64,000 nt of DNA from Owenia fusiformis. Taxonomy: Eukaryota; Annelida; Polychaeta; Sabellida; Oweniidae. Below the pieces are notes generated by a model. It searched no databases, was not told where the DNA came from, and worked only from the letters and a program-made list of their open reading frames with translations. The number at the start of each line of letters is the position of its first letter. Positions within the stretch are counted from its first letter, which is position 1. This document shows, piece after piece, positions 1 to 14,700 of the stretch. Where the stretch lies: contig CAIIXF020000004.1 of NCBI GenBank assembly GCA_903813345.2, forward strand, positions 18,029,513 through 18,093,512, read 5' to 3'. Position numbers and translations under genes: made by a program.

Positions 1-70
1 CAACTCTGTTAAACAGTTACAATTTAGTAAGTATATAGTAGACCCCTTATGTCTGCAAATTACGAACATA

Positions 71-1084
71 CAGTGTGTCCCAAAAAAAAGGAAACCAGCA
101 ATAGATTGCTTATTTCTCAAATATGAATAATAATAGGAAAATTTCACAGCTACCATCTGATAGGTTATGATGTCCTTTTTCTTGTGATACCAAAGGTGTT
201 TATTTTTCTTCACGGATGACTGAGTTCTAAGAGATTTAAGTGACCATGTCAGAAATTGGGTTGTGCCACTTTTTCTGTCATGAATGGCTGAACAATGAGG
301 GATTAAAATGGCTATGCAAGACCATGTCCTATTCGAAATACACATTTCTGAACAAGCATTCAACATAGCAAGTTCATGCAGCTGACCCAAGATCAAAGAG
401 TATTCGTAGTGCTCCTCCTCATCGTCGGATTATCGTTCGGGACAGATTAAGGGCGCTGTTCAACAGAAGAGTGATTGCCTTGAACCACGAGATTGAGTGG
501 CCACCAAGATCCCCAGACCTGACACCCTGCGACTTCTTCCTTTGGGGTTATCTTAAGGGTAAAGTCTTCACAACACCACCAAGAGACGTTGATGATCTAA
601 GGGCCAGGATTGTCGCAGCAGTGAAGGATTTAAGAGGACAGAGAGACATCATCGGGGATGCAGTACGTGCTATGAGATCATGGGGAGACATTTGCATTGA
701 AAGGAATGGGGGTCATGTTGAAGGACACTGGGGTTAAAACAACTTTAAATGGACATTGGGATTTAAAAGGGGTGTTAAATATGATATGTGTAATTTTAAT
801 TGGAATAAATGAGTAAAAGAGTGATATCCTTATGTTTGTTGTTACTTATCACTTTGTTATGATGGTGAAATTGACTTGACTGAAAGTGGTACAAACTCAT
901 TTCTGACATGGTCACTTAAATCCCTTATAACTCAGTCATCCGTGAAGGAAAATAGACAACTTTGGTATCATAAGAAAGAGGACATCATAATCTATCAGAT
1001 GGTAGCTGTGAAATTTTCCTATCATTATTCATATTTGAGAAATAAGCAATCTATTGCTGGTTTCCTTTTTTTTGGGACACCCTG
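71..1084. mobile_element. Internally deleted mariner-type DNA transposon with long TIRs
   Basis: The two ends are inverted copies of each other over about 210 bp (roughly 71-285 and 870-1084), starting CAGTGTGTCCC on the left and ending GGGACACCCTG on the right. Both ends are flanked by TA (69-70 and 1085-1086), the target duplication of the Tc1/mariner superfamily. The interior keeps only a start and an end of a transposase, so the copy cannot move by itself but could be moved in trans. The arms differ at only scattered positions, suggesting moderate age. Confidence 0.85.
376..737 (+). pseudogene. Remnant of a mariner/Tc1-like transposase
   Basis: An ATG at 376 opens a short frame reading MQLTQDQRVFVV, which resembles the N-terminal start of an insect/invertebrate mariner-like transposase. 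It then runs into unrelated residues and a stop near 450. A different frame, open from before 471 to a stop at 735-737, gives the C-terminal catalytic block: WPPRSPDLTPCDFFLWGYLK. The second Asp of that block (in TPCDFFLW) is the expected third catalytic acidic residue of DD34D-type transposases. The middle of the protein, including the first two catalytic Asp residues, is missing, so this is a deletion derivative. It lies inside the TIR-bounded element at 71-1084. Confidence 0.8.
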
Positions 1085-1086
1085 TA

Positions 1087-3589
1087 TAATGTTGAACAGA
1101 AATAAATATTGTATAATCGTAATTATTTTTTCCACAGAATGAGGCATATTCGATATTTTTTAACGATTTTGTACAGGCGTTTGACCTACTTTAGAATTTG
1201 TTTTTTTAAATTATGCACTCGTTTTATTAACAACGATTAGGAAATGAATCGTGGATGGTACTTGCTACTTTGTGACAATTTGTATACTGTATCTTGCCAA
1301 TTATGGCTAGATAATTTGCCTTACAATACGTCTGAGTGAGCATTGAGGAATAGTTTCAAACAAGGTTGAATCCTATCTCCCTTAATCTTTATAGACGGTT
1401 GGCTTCCAATACACAAATTTGTAAGGTTCTCACTAAAATTGAAATTGCTCCAGATATAATCTGAGATAGTGTCAACAATTTAGTTGTCATAGCCGAATAT
1501 ATTACTTTGCGGAAACACGGTACAAAACTCATATTTTACATTGTTGGTGTATTTAGCGGGATATCAATAGGGTGTTTAATGAATGTTTTAAAAGTGTACC
1601 ATACGTATTCGTTGTTGTCGTTGAAAACAAGATATACTAGTTTTTTCAGATTCTTTTATTCTGAGCGTCAACGTGAACAGATGTGCGTTCGGGTTGAACA
1701 ACGCTGCTAAAATGTGTCAAAAAGAACATTAGCGGTGTTCAAATGACAGCGTTTTTGTGAAGAGGATTTCTAAAGGCTTTTCAGCGAGTACTTGAGGGAG
1801 CTCCACGCCTCCGTGCCCCTTAGGATCCTTTTGAGGGATCTATTAATATTCCATGAATAAAATTTCACAAAACATAGAACGAACAAAAACTACACAAGGG
1901 CCCTTAAAACTCCTCTTCGGTAATTACAACATATGATAACACGGGATAGAAATCATCTTGCAAAGATACCAATCTCCCCATATGTTTTTTCTCAAATTAC
2001 ACGAGCGCACACGATGCTAAAATTGACCCATTGAAATCGCAACTAAAATCATAGGTTAAGATAATAAAACATATTCATGATTATTATATTTTTGTTCGGA
2101 TGTATCAATATATGGGGTTTAACTTGTGTTAACTGACAAGGGATGCTTACAGTTAGTTCATCTATAAATATTAATTAATGAAACATTACACCGTTGATTA
2201 GGAGGTTTCAATAGATTGTTCAGTTGCTTGTTGTTCTCCTGCCACTACCAGAACCAAAGATACAATAACCCAATACCCTTATTGTAATAACTGTTGTATC
2301 ATCGAATTTCTAAATTTGTTATATTGGTAAAGTAAATACTTCTTTTGATTTTCATATTTTTTGTTATTATTACCCCAATATTTTTTTTAACCTAGATTAA
2401 TTAATATTTTTTGCCCCTGATAATTATTCACCGTTATTTTTCAGATTTTAGTAAGACAAAAATATATAAATACAAATATTATTCTTTTAATTTGCATTCA
2501 CCGTTTCCTTTTCAGTGGTCAAAGCTTCGTCAGAATTCCCAGGCGCCTGTCTGTAAAGTAACATTGGTAAATTTCAAGCATAGATGCACCTCTGAATTCA
2601 TCCACATGGTTTTACGACCCTTAAACGTTTATACATTTTTGATCAAAAGTGAAATTTTTATTTTATAAACTCCGTTCTTCTACGTGGATAACCGCCATTG
2701 CTTTTGTTTGCCACTCCAGTGCGTACTCTAAATGGCTACCTTGCTAGTATCAATAGCAAGATTTTCAATCTCGGAGTACTTTCCAGTCGAGGTTGTTCCC
2801 TCTCATACATGAAATCAATACCATTACGATCGTGACATATTTTTCAGAAATAGAATAAGGACTCTATATTCTTACGTCACGATGCATTAAAACGTCGGCG
2901 AGTAGTGACAGTTGAAATTGTTTTTGTTAGCGAATGGCGTTCCTTTTTATTGGCGTTTTTAACTGCTAAAAATGTTGAAATTCAAGTCTAGGATCTGTTT
3001 GCAAGGTCTTTATACCAGGAGAATGCCTATGAGTAAATATTGGCATGCCTACCTGTTGGAAGCCACTGGCGTGAAAAAAAGTCTCGGGAATTCTATAGAA
3101 AGTGGGCCGAACTAGACATCGTGGAGACTCTATTATCGCCCAGGGATAATAACAGAGCCACTCCATCAGTTTCGTATAAAGCCAAGCATTGAACTATTAA
3201 CCACTTCAACACCTCAAGCGTATAGCTATATATTGTCAATTTTACACTTGTATTGCTTTGACTAAGTTGCTATTCAACAGCGCTTTCACTATCTTGTCGT
3301 GTTCATTTCTTAGGTTGCGTTCCTATTCATTATGTTTCAGTTTATCGAAGTTTTATAGTGTCTGCGTTCTAGCGGTGTCATACACCGTCGTTTCTGTTGA
3401 ACATCAAAGTTAGTTAGGTGTCACCACACTACGATATACAAGGGAAAATATTTCTTGTAGCTGATAGGTTAAATTCAACAAACGCCTCTTTGAAGAGGTA
3501 GATAATGATATGATTCTTAATGTAAAATTAACACAAATTCAGAATCATCTGGATATAATTATATCTAATTCAGTATCTTTGATAAAAAA
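1087..3589. other. Intergenic, nothing recognised
   Basis: AT-rich sequence with short unconvincing open frames on both strands. I see no domain motif, splice-bounded exon, tRNA or clear inverted repeat here. Confidence 0.5.
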
Positions 3590-4905
3590 AAAGTCTTGCT
3601 CTGTTCACAGGGCGACTAATATCAAATGCATTGACAAGACAGACATATCGACAATGTATAAATTATAAATCGGAATGGTCAGATTACATTCAAACAATCT
3701 TCCTAAAAGACCGGGTGGGGTATATCATTTAATAGAGTGTAATGTAAAAAACACATGTGCTATTAAGTAGTAAGACTCCCTTCATATATTATATCACCTA
3801 AATGATCTTAATGAAGCTATCTTGCTCATTCATTGATACTTCTTCATTCCCAGCGGTCCAGCGTGGATGCAATTTCAACTAAGGCTTATACCGAGCGGAT
3901 TCAAGAAATAGCAATAGCATTTAATTAGAAATCTTAATCTATAAAAGTAGATTGATGTTCGACTCCCCAATCGCATCAACAGTGACAAGGACGTCCTTAC
4001 CAACCAATCCATCGCCTTTATGAACGAAGTTTAAGACATTAGCTTGTTGGTTGTTTTAATTCATTGTTGCCTAAGCGAAAACATGGATCAATGCTTGACG
4101 TCTTCACGTAACAATAAGCTGCGAACATATGACTCAAATCTATTGACGTCTTGTAAAATCCGACAGTCATTGTATTTGAAGATGACATTCAAGAAAATGA
4201 TAAATTATGAATTGCAAATGTTTCACATCTACCAAAACCAACTTATGCTAAATGTAGTTCCGTTGTTGAACCCCTGCATGCAGTAATTGTATTTGTGTCC
4301 ATTTACATTTCCAAATACAACAGCAAACATATTCCCTGCATCCACCTCTGTATTACGCTAATCTTTATAATACGATTGCGGGAGAGTTTGATAAACTGGG
4401 CACCTGTTGGGCTGATATCAACAAATACACAACCCCCTCACAGGAAAATAAGGACAACATTATTATTAAACAATAATATAAAAAAGATATACAACTAATA
4501 CAAAAAAATATATACGGACACATGTACACGATTCCAAACACGGGGTAACGTACTTTATCCGTGCTTGGAATACTTTAGAAAACAAACGAAGATATTTCAG
4601 TGCTTCAGTTGAAGGGAGGATAAATATAAACACTGGGAGCTTAATTAATGGGCATACATGATGCAAATATGATGATTACATAGACATCGAAGCCTCTCCG
4701 CCTCATCAACCCAATACTCCTATAGTTATTGGTAAATTATATGGCAAAGTGTATAATTCATCCACTAAGACAACTGTTTTACCAGATTCCAGCGGCGCAT
4801 TCACTTTTGCGTTAAACAAGGGGCATCATTCAAAGAACACATACTCATATATATCTACATATTCTATTTGGCATACGAACATACAGATAAGTATTTTTCG
4901 ATGAG
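3590..4905 (+). pseudogene. Possible decayed coding tract, family not recognised
   Basis: Several short open stretches on the + strand in shifting frames read like protein rather than random AT-rich translation. They are 3609 to about 3730 (LISNALTRQTYRQ, SEWSDYIQTIFLKDR), 3857-3928 (SSVDAISTKAYTERIQEIA), 3962-4033 (NRINSDKDVLTNQSIAFMNEV region) and 4661-4903 (IVIGKLYGKVYNSS, TTVLPDSSGAFTFALNKG). None has a suitable start, and stops or frame changes separate them. They could be relics of one mobile element or exons of a lost gene. No signature residues let me name a family, and chance cannot be excluded. Confidence 0.25.
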
Positions 4906-7900
4906 TGAGTTGTACGTTCGTATTCTCAACGTATGTTTTGCGTATTCTCCTAGAATATATTGTGTATTCTCCAAAAATATATTGCACCTGTCAACAAACC
5001 AAGGTGCGCAAACGTCCTGTAAAACAGCAGAGTATACGTACGGCCAGTCTATCAACTACCTAGCTTTCTATTATGATGACAATTGACAAGTTCATTCTTG
5101 AGACATTCATTGTCTCTTATGTCAACGCTCACTAATAAAACGCCATAAACCTCGAATCAACCATAACACGCAATGTGGTAGCACAATTTATAAAACAAAT
5201 AACAAGGGTCTCTAAGAAATCTATTATCTCAACTGATTTTATCTGCAAACCAAAAATCAATTAGGTATTTTCTTGTTGATTATTTGATGCAGCTTTGTAA
5301 GACGTGTTTCAATGAAGGAAACATTATGGCTTTGTAAACTGTGTTGGTTTCAGAATTAAACAATGTGGCAAATTATAAAGCAGACATGAGAAAGACGTTC
5401 TGAGATAATTATTATTGGTATAAACCAATGTTTTAAGGTATGATAATTATTGTAATCTAGGTTAGCCTAAACCTGAGTTATTTAATTGTAATGATCTGGC
5501 AATTTGTCCTTCTAGGTCACAGCCAATGTCAGGCCCTATCGAAATTAATATTTTTACTAAATCTATAATTCATTGTCTCATTTTATATCAAGTTTAAGCT
5601 GTATTCATTTCAGAAAATGTAACTTATATCCCAATGTTAAATTTTATTGATATCAAGGCCTGAGTTTGTCCCGCTGTCACTGAGTTTTGTGGCATAGCCA
5701 ATTTACTGGTACTATACTCCTATATCGAGAATTTATTTTTTCAAAGGATTGCCATATTTAGAAATTATTAAATGTTTGTATTGTCCTACGAAACAAAGAC
5801 TAATATTTAGCCATCTCCCATATCTTTAATTGTATTATGATCAGTTTATAATCACTTTATATATCGATCTCTTACTTCCTAGACGATCGACTAAAGACAT
5901 TTCAATTTAATAACGATGTTTTCACTCCTAATCTAGCCCCTTAGTCAAAGAGCAAACACCCTTGTAGAAGATGATATCCAAAAAGAAGATGGACTCTCCA
6001 AATGTGGCTCTGAAAATAATGGAAATGTATATTTTTTATTTTCATTAGAGTGGGTATCTTTGCAACATTTTACGTTTGAGTTTATTTTTTGTAGACTAAT
6101 ACATGTTTAGTTTAATTTTGAATGTTGAAAGGTCCAGATCGTTGTATTAAGTTTATCGTCACTAAACGAGAGAGATGCATTTAAAGGCATAAATTACAAA
6201 AGAGTTACCGGTCGAAGGAAATGAAACCCCGACGCATAAAGGAAAACCTATCTGAGATATATTAGCGCTTTATTACACCTTGCTGGGGTGATATTCACGT
6301 TTAAAGATTGTATTAATCCAGAAAGGTGCGCTAATAAACTCTAGATCTACTTAATTACGCAGGCATATTCACAGAGTGATTTTGCATCACTTAGGGTTTC
6401 ATCCTCGCGCTTTTCACTCATTAAGTTTTTCCAGTTTATTAGTGCTGTTTCCGCATTTCTAGCCATTTGGTGACTCTTTAATCTGTTGTTTCATTACATA
6501 TTGACTTTTTAATTAATTTAGGCTAGAAAGCTCTTATAACTGCTAACCATGGTGTAATTTATATGCATGCTTAATGAAAATAGCAAAATTATAGATATAA
6601 TGCCAAGTATAATGGGAGATAAATGAGTCTGATGGATGGTAAGCTGAAATTGTTCACTATTTAGTAGTAAGATGTGCTGGGGCATAACCCTGGAATACTC
6701 AGTGACTGTTTTAATCAATTACTGTGTTTCAACTGTCAGTGATAAACTTAATCCAGTTGCATAACTCATTTAAACTGTTCTAATACTAACACAATGACAG
6801 AGAAAGAGAAAAATCGTTATAACAAAGCATTTTAGACCAGGAATACGAAGTTAGCCATAACAATAAATGAGCTGTTCGAAGAGAAAATCAAAAGTCACGA
6901 TTGTTTTAGTTTATAAGGATCTGCTTTAAATTTTACTAATTTAAAAATTCTCCCTCATCAAATCCAAAGCAAACACAAGGATCTTGTGCTATAAAACCGA
7001 GCAAATATGGTTTATATCAAAATCTATGTGAAAGTGAAGAAGTTAGTTTGCCTTACAGAATAAATATTATGTGTTCACCTAATCCAACCCGTACCTCGTT
7101 ATATTTTTACAGCAGGAGTTGAGATTCTTAAGCCATAACCTTGTGTCAAAATATTATAAATTCCACATTTACTGGATTGTGAAACGATAATATGTACCTT
7201 TTCCGTATACATTTCATCCTATACTGATGAATTCTGAAGTTTTTTAAATACTTGCATTAGATATGTACTTTCAATATTTTGACCGTTCATCGTTTTTTTT
7301 TTTTTATTTCCAATGTTCTATTGCGCGAATGCAACTTTTGGATTAAACCGAGTCTTAATTTAAATATGAATCAAATCACACAATGATAATATAATATAAT
7401 ATAATGTAATACGAGTATGATATGATATAATATAATATAAAACTACCAAAAAGATTACATAAATATTAATTGACAGGTTTTGACTGAAATTTAATGACGA
7501 CCAAGTTCTGTCAAACCAAATGTGTTGTGCATACTGTACATGCTAAAAATCATGATCATGTAACTGTCATTTGCTGTTTTGAACAAATAAATTTAAGCCG
7601 ACGCTCAGTGTTTTGAGATCTTTACATCACATTAAGAATTATTGTTGTTAAGACATGACCAACTTTTATTGACGCCTTTACCTTTGATTTTATACGAATT
7701 CGTATTGGTATTTTCGTATAAAAATCCATATCATAGCAAAAGGTTTCTTATCTCTCTAAATGGATTTGAAAAGGGATTATTAGAATTGTTGAGATAAATT
7801 ATAGCATAGGAGTTAAAAAATGAATGTTTAAAGAAATAGTCTCATTTGATGGTGAAATGAACTTTAATATCTTGTGGCTGCAAAGTGTGAGTTGGGTGCA

Positions 7901-10900
7901 CTACCGTTTAGTCATAAACTTAGCAATGTCTTTGATGCAGATGGAGTGATGAAACACCGTACTGTGATAAAATCTCACTGTGAAGAACAAAAATGCAACG
8001 AGGTAGCGAGAAACACAGCAGATGAATGTATAATCACAAGTATAAATGTTAAAATGCAATATATACGAGCACGGAATTCCACTAAATCATGATATATATA
8101 TATATATTATAATGAGGAGTGCATGTAACTGAGTACAAATGCCAAAGGTGAAATTTAAACACAGGATACATGAAGTGAGGAATCTGGTTGTAGCGATGAC
8201 ATCTTCCAGGACAGGTGTCGACTAATTAAATGATACACCACTAATCACTTTTTGAACACTTACTAAAGATAATCTTTATGCGGGAAATCTAAACGTAATT
8301 TGTTCAATTCTCAAGATACAGTCTACTCCGTATCACACACTGCCTTGGTATCCTTGCTTCAATCTTTTGCATGTTTAGTAGACTTAAATGAATGATATAT
8401 TAGAACATGTTTCCAGCCTGTTTGACTTTGTCAAGAAAAGTGTCTTATACAAGGGAGAAACTGTCAACATTTCACTAAGTTTCCTTTAGTTAATGAAGAA
8501 ATAAAATCCTGAGTGAGTTAATGAAAATTTAGAGTCAGACAAATGTCGATTTAAGATAAGGGGGTTAAGGGGTTAGCGTAAATTTGGCTCATTTTCTCAC
8601 ACTTGACAAAAGTGTAAACGATATCCGAAATACTTTTGTTTTATTTCAAGTTCTAAGATTTTTCCTATTTATAATGGAAACAATTTATATTTCTAGTTTA
8701 TTCAGGTTTCTAGATTTCAAATTGAATTATGGCTTGTGTTGTTTTCTCTTAAAGTGTTGCTTTGTGAATACTCATTCTGACAAATAACATAATCTCGAGA
8801 CAATGCACACCATTTCTTTGCTTTTCTGAATATTACATCTAAAACAGAAATTAAAATTATAATTAACATATTCTAAAAAGTATGCTTATATCTAAATAAA
8901 TATACATATATAAATCATATCATTGCATCTGCATTGTGATACATTATGATCAAATTTTGTCTTGAATACACAAGTCGACATTTGTTGTGGTATGGAGGGT
9001 TGTTGTTTGAAATATCGAACAAACCCCGCAACGATGGTGATACGGAAGCACCATGACATTTGATTGACAGGTGTCTCGTTGCACAGATCAGTCAGAATTA
9101 GTATAAATTCTAGCCTACTCAAGAGGCACACCCTTCTTCGGGTATCCAAAAATACAGCATTCAAATAAAGAAGACCAAAGGCATATGCACCGACAAGTTG
9201 TAAAAACATTCAAGTTAAATACGATCTTTATACCAACACCGTGTCAGAAATTGAACGAATCTTGTGTGTTTTCAGAACTTTTTCATCCCAAACTGACTTT
9301 GACATCACCCACACATGATTATAACGTTTTTTGCAAGTTATAGACACTAAGGGACACTTTCCGTTTCCGAGGAAACCGCTTGATTGATTCATAGGTTTAT
9401 AGTGTTCTTTTTATCATCAAATCTTTGTGATATTTTATATTTTTATTTCTGTGTGAGGGACTATGCTTACATGACACATACTACTACAATTTAAGAAAAT
9501 ACCGAATATACAGTAATTCTGAAATATTGCCCATATTCCATGTTTACCGCAGATTTAAAATTGTAACTGTGTTAGGATGTTACATTATTACCACCCAAAG
9601 GCAAGGAAACAAATAGTCAGGTAATCATGCAATGAAAGCCACACTTGACTCTACACCTACCGCTTTCAGAGAACATCTCCTAACAAGATGCCAAATTACA
9701 AACTCAAACAAAATTCTAAACTATGCTTTTCTTAGATAAGATTCATGCTATTACAAAGCATTCAAAATATTAACACATTTATAAATCTCATTATTTTATA
9801 AAATCCACAATTCTACAAAATTCTTCATCGAAACATTCTCTGTTAAGCATGACGCAATCATCTAGACTGGTGACTATTCAATTGAAACACGTGAATACGG
9901 TTGTACAAATATCTAATATTCAAGTTCAATCTCTAGATTCAAAAATAACATAAGGACTTAATTAATCGAGCCATGTGTCAAAATGACTTAAACGCCAATC
10001 CATTCACTTAATTATAAGCATTTACGACGTCATAATTTAAGTTAAAAATATAACATCAATTAATGTTGTTAACATATAAAACAGATATTTTTGATATGCA
10101 CCAGTTGCATTATGTTGCAGCATTCCTTGTTACCTAGGAAACGTAGTGACCGGATTTAGCAAATTATCATGAATGTAACTCTATCTTCAGTGGAAATCAC
10201 TTGCAGTTGGTACAACACTAGTGCACTAGCATCTATTTATTTTGCTTCACAATCAGATCAGTGTGGCATGGTGGGAAGGTACATCTAATGGACCAGGAGA
10301 TGATGTCAATATAATATACATGCGCGTATCTATACATGGTATTGCATAACATATGGTCGATACGTTTGATATGATTTCTATGGTTTGAAGGAGTTTGCAT
10401 TGTTTGTTAATATACACAATAAAACTTTCCCAAATTCATAAATAACACCTGCTTTTGCATTTGCAGAAAGCAGAATCTGAAGCCAGATTCTTGAAACAGA
10501 GTTGACAAATTCGCTAATCCATTTAAATTCAATATGATCTTATCTCGCCGAATCACAACAAGTTTAAGAAAGTTTATCTCCAACCCAAGTTAAATGTTAT
10601 TATAGTGACTCGAGTTACACAGAGTTTGGAGATTAGGACAATTCCTCGCATATATTTGCAGATTTCATTTGAAGAAACAAACATCATGAAATAACTCCAT
10701 ATAGCATGTTAGGGCACCATCATTTTCATGTTTATAAAACGGCTAAAATAAAAATGAACTATACATCATGTTTTGGAGAATGAAAATTCCCCGAACTGTT
10801 CCATATAGTTCATCGTGTAAAATCTATTATTCCATGCTGTTTCTATGTCGTTTTATTGTAGGGTATGTTGTTTGAAGGGTGGTTCCAGGGGAGAGAGGTG

Positions 10901-11079
10901 GGAACTTCTTCTCTTATCACCACCAAAGCTCTTATACCTGATAAACCTAGTGTGAACACACAAAACACAAATGTAATATACCAGCTCCAGGTTCAGGCAG
11001 TTGTACAAAGTGATATGAATGTTATAATAAACACCCTTTCAGGGGCAGGAATAAAATATCTAGTTCTTCTTAAAACTTT
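4906..11079. other. Intergenic, only simple repeats seen
   Basis: No supported gene. A degenerate ATAAT/ATATA repeat lies at about 7385-7440, a poly-T run near 7291-7303 and a TA run at about 8091-8107. Open frames of 60-105 codons here are hydrophobic or compositionally random and look like chance. Confidence 0.45.
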
Positions 11080-11084
11080 GGAAA

Positions 11085-11795
11085 TGTCCATGTGCAGTAT
11101 GGCAAGTGATTTTAGACAGTCATATCTTTCACCACGGGTACTTTCTGGTCATCAATACAGTGGTTTAATCAAAATAATATGTTTTCTTTCGAGTGAAGTC
11201 CCCATGATAGTAAAGTATTAATCTAACACTGAAAAAGTATGGATTAGGACCCCATCTTAGCACTTTCTTAGGCTCGTTATCTAAAAAGAGGATATTGTTT
11301 TTCTCAATTTCAACATATCGAAAGTGTCTTCTACACTATTATTAACAATATTTCTGAAAAGGGGATGTGTATTGAAATCCATTAAAGTTGAAATCCATAT
11401 ATCCCATGTTATTTTCCCATAGGGAGAACCCGTGCTAACCATTGTTTTCAGCATAATTCTGGTCATCGAAAATTGATATCTTCAAAACTAGACTTTCAAT
11501 ACCATTCTACTTTTGAAGAAGTTTTAGACACCTTGTTGAATAATCTTTTCATGCAATACAAACCAGAAAAGAAGATCCTCTTTTGAGTACTAGATTCAAC
11601 ATTTTGAGAAAAATGTTGACATGGGGTTCCCATTCATAATTTTTCGAATTGGTTGATTGAGATTTTTATCATCATGGGTACTTTACGTGAAAGCAAACAT
11701 ATTGTTTTAATAAAAACCATTGTATTCATGCCCGGAAAGTATTCATGGTTAAAGATATGACTTTCTAAAAATTACTTGCCATACTGCATAAACGG
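11085..11795. repeat. Long imperfect inverted repeat (foldback/MITE-like)
   Basis: The stretch around 11090-11225 is complementary to about 11640-11790. Both, read toward the centre, share GCAGTATGGCAAG, then TCATATCTTT, then a mid segment containing AATATGTTTTCTTTCG or its variant, then CCCATGAT. Weaker complementarity continues inward: AAAAGAGGAT occurs at about 11284 and in reverse complement near 11577. This gives a roughly 700-bp structure with a short asymmetric centre. No reading frame inside is convincing and I could not fix a target duplication. Confidence 0.6.
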
Positions 11796-11799
11796 TCAA

Positions 11800-14700
11800 A
11801 CACCTTTGCGAAATATTAAAGCGTTTTATCAAATATTCTTGGTGAAATCTTGCCAAAGACTTGCCAATTCTGATTCCATTTTTTAATCTATTTTCAAGAA
11901 AGATTTATGAATTTGAAATTTTGGAGGAGGGGGAGTATATAGTAAACATACCCCATTCTGATTTATCAGAGTCTCTTTTTATCTAAAGGGATAGTAGAGA
12001 CTATGGATCTCACAATACCATAACCCATATTGTTAAACGTTATTCTTCATTGTTTTCCTCGTGTTGCCTCTGATGTTTCTGGACAGGGAGCCAAGTATTT
12101 AGACATACGTCAAGGTTAATCGTGGGAACGTCAACTGTCTTAACTAATATCATCTCGAACACGGCTCATTGAACACACCATGGTAAGTAAATTATCAGCA
12201 ATGATGATTAGCGAGCAATTATACACACCCCTGATTCCAACTATCAAGATATACTGCGAAACATGAAAGCTGAAAGTTGTTGAACTGATTCAAAGGAGAC
12301 AATAAATAGTTACCAGTTGTCCAAATTTGTCAAGTCGTTTGTGGGAAGTTTACAAGACTTTCCGAGATCAAAACATTTTAAGTTGTAATTTCATTTTAAG
12401 ATGGGTATATCGAATCATCAGCTTCCAAACAAAGTGGAATTGGAATTTGAATGTAAAGTTGCTTTCAAAATCATAAACATGTAAAGAAACAAAAACATGT
12501 CAAATAGTTGTAACATAGTTACAGTTACTACAAATTACAAAGAACCAACGTAAATTTGGATAATGGGACGTTTTTATCATTATGTAGAAAAACAATTAAA
12601 TGACCCGTTGACCAACCTAATCCGAACACGTAAGATAATCTTATCCCACTAATCCAATTATCACCCTTAATTAGCATAGTTGGAAAAACATTGACGCAAT
12701 GTAGATTACTTAATCGTCACCCTGAACTAATGTTTGGACAAATTGTTCACTTTAGTGTCAATTAGCAAATAATAGGCATATTTATACTATCTTGCAAATA
12801 CCATATGTGGATATGGGCTGCTGATGATTTTAACATATTTAGAAAATAAGCTTTTCAAGGATACTGGCTGCCTCCACACAATTGTCAAATGTAAAAGATA
12901 TGGAAGATGTAATGCTGTAAAATAGTTAAGTGTCAAATAGTACAACTATCGTTTTTAAGATATGCACCAAATATTTTCAACTGACATTTATGTTCAGCAA
13001 TAATGAAACATATTTTGATAACAAAGCAGAATGTACATTTCTAAAATGCCAGTGAGGAATGAACATTCCATGAACATCTTAATAATAAAGACAATTGAAG
13101 AGGTACTTGAATTGAACTTCAATCCGATACGTACATAGTATTAGGGCACATATCACAGTGAGTCAAAGTAAAAAAGATTCGGACAATATAAGCCTGATAG
13201 ATGTCACATATTAGTAAAAAACAATATGAAATGGGTTGCACTTTGTCTGATATACTGGTGGTATAGTGAGTGGTATGGTAAACATATGGTGGATCTTCTA
13301 TTACCAATCGCAGTCAAATTATGTTATATGTTAAACAAGATTGGAAGAACTGCTGCGAAAATTCTCAGGGATTCAAATTTCTGACACGTATTAGAAATTT
13401 GTAAAGTAACAGTTGGTCTATTCTAGATTCGGTAATAGTATATAGATAGTATACATGTGCATTCCTTAGATTGAACATATTACTAATTAGTGGTACATTA
13501 AATTTATCATTTTGACATTTCAGGGATTTAACATTTTTTGGGTATAACATTTGTTTTTATTCAAGCAATTTCAGAGTTAATTGCAAATTATAAATCATTT
13601 TATTTTCCAATAAAAGTAACAATCAGGAACTAGCCCGTTTTTTGCCCGTCCATATCGGGACAAATACAGAGGATATCCGCATCCATTTTATTAAAGTAAG
13701 CAGGGTAAGATGTGCCCTGTTGCTAGCGTGTCAGTTGAGGTTTATCTAGTAATGTAAAACCACATATTGAAGCGTTCCTGGATGAGTGGCAGCTCTAAGC
13801 TTTGTAAGGTGTCGGTATGTTGTTTTTCCAACACAAAATCTTCACATTGGACACACATTCTAAAGTGCACAACACACACACAATGCATGACACGAGTATA
13901 AATAACTCGAGTGGCATCCATATTGTATGTAGGAAGACGCTAAAGTCGAACGCTTTTCCAGTCTTAAAGATCCGAAAAATTAGATCCCAAAACTAATATT
14001 GTTATCCTTTGGAATGGCGATTACTCTAAAATCTATTGAAGTGATCATGATTTAAAAAAATGAACTTTAAATCTCTACAATCAACGAGGTAAAGCAACGA
14101 TGTACAATGGCTATAGTTCAGAAATTGAAAACAACTCAGCTACATTCGACAGTAAAGCGATTTTCCTTATATATGGTGGCTCCTCGATCTGGCAGGGTAC
14201 CCCAAACCATCTGTTAAAACAACAAGCAACACTTGGAGTCAGACCATGTTTTGAATGAAAATGCATTAAAACAAAATTTCTAAATTCTTATATTGCACAA
14301 GCTACAAACCTTAAATCAACTCAAAACCCTTCCTACAACCTGTACACTCAGAACCATTGTAAGATTTTAAGATGAAAAAATTAAAAAAAATTAAGATTGC
14401 AAATTTGAAAACGTTCATAAATAAATAATACTGTATCTCAAAAGGTTCCTTGTATATCACATATAAAATGCAAAATGTAATAAAACATGGTTATACCTTT
14501 AGTTCAGCTTGACCACCTTGGCTTTTCCAAGGCCTGCTTTAGTGTTATTTTACCAGTAGGGGACAGATTATTACGGTGAAAATGGAGAGATTTTGACTGA
14601 GAATTGCATGGCAACTGGCGGGCAACCTTATCAAGCCCCTTCCTAGCATCAACAATGATACCCTATACTTTCTATCTATTTAGAATAGCTGTCAGGTGTA

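Noticed and set aside
10865-11221. 118-codon + strand frame
   Set aside because: It runs into the left arm of a foldback repeat and has no recognisable motif.
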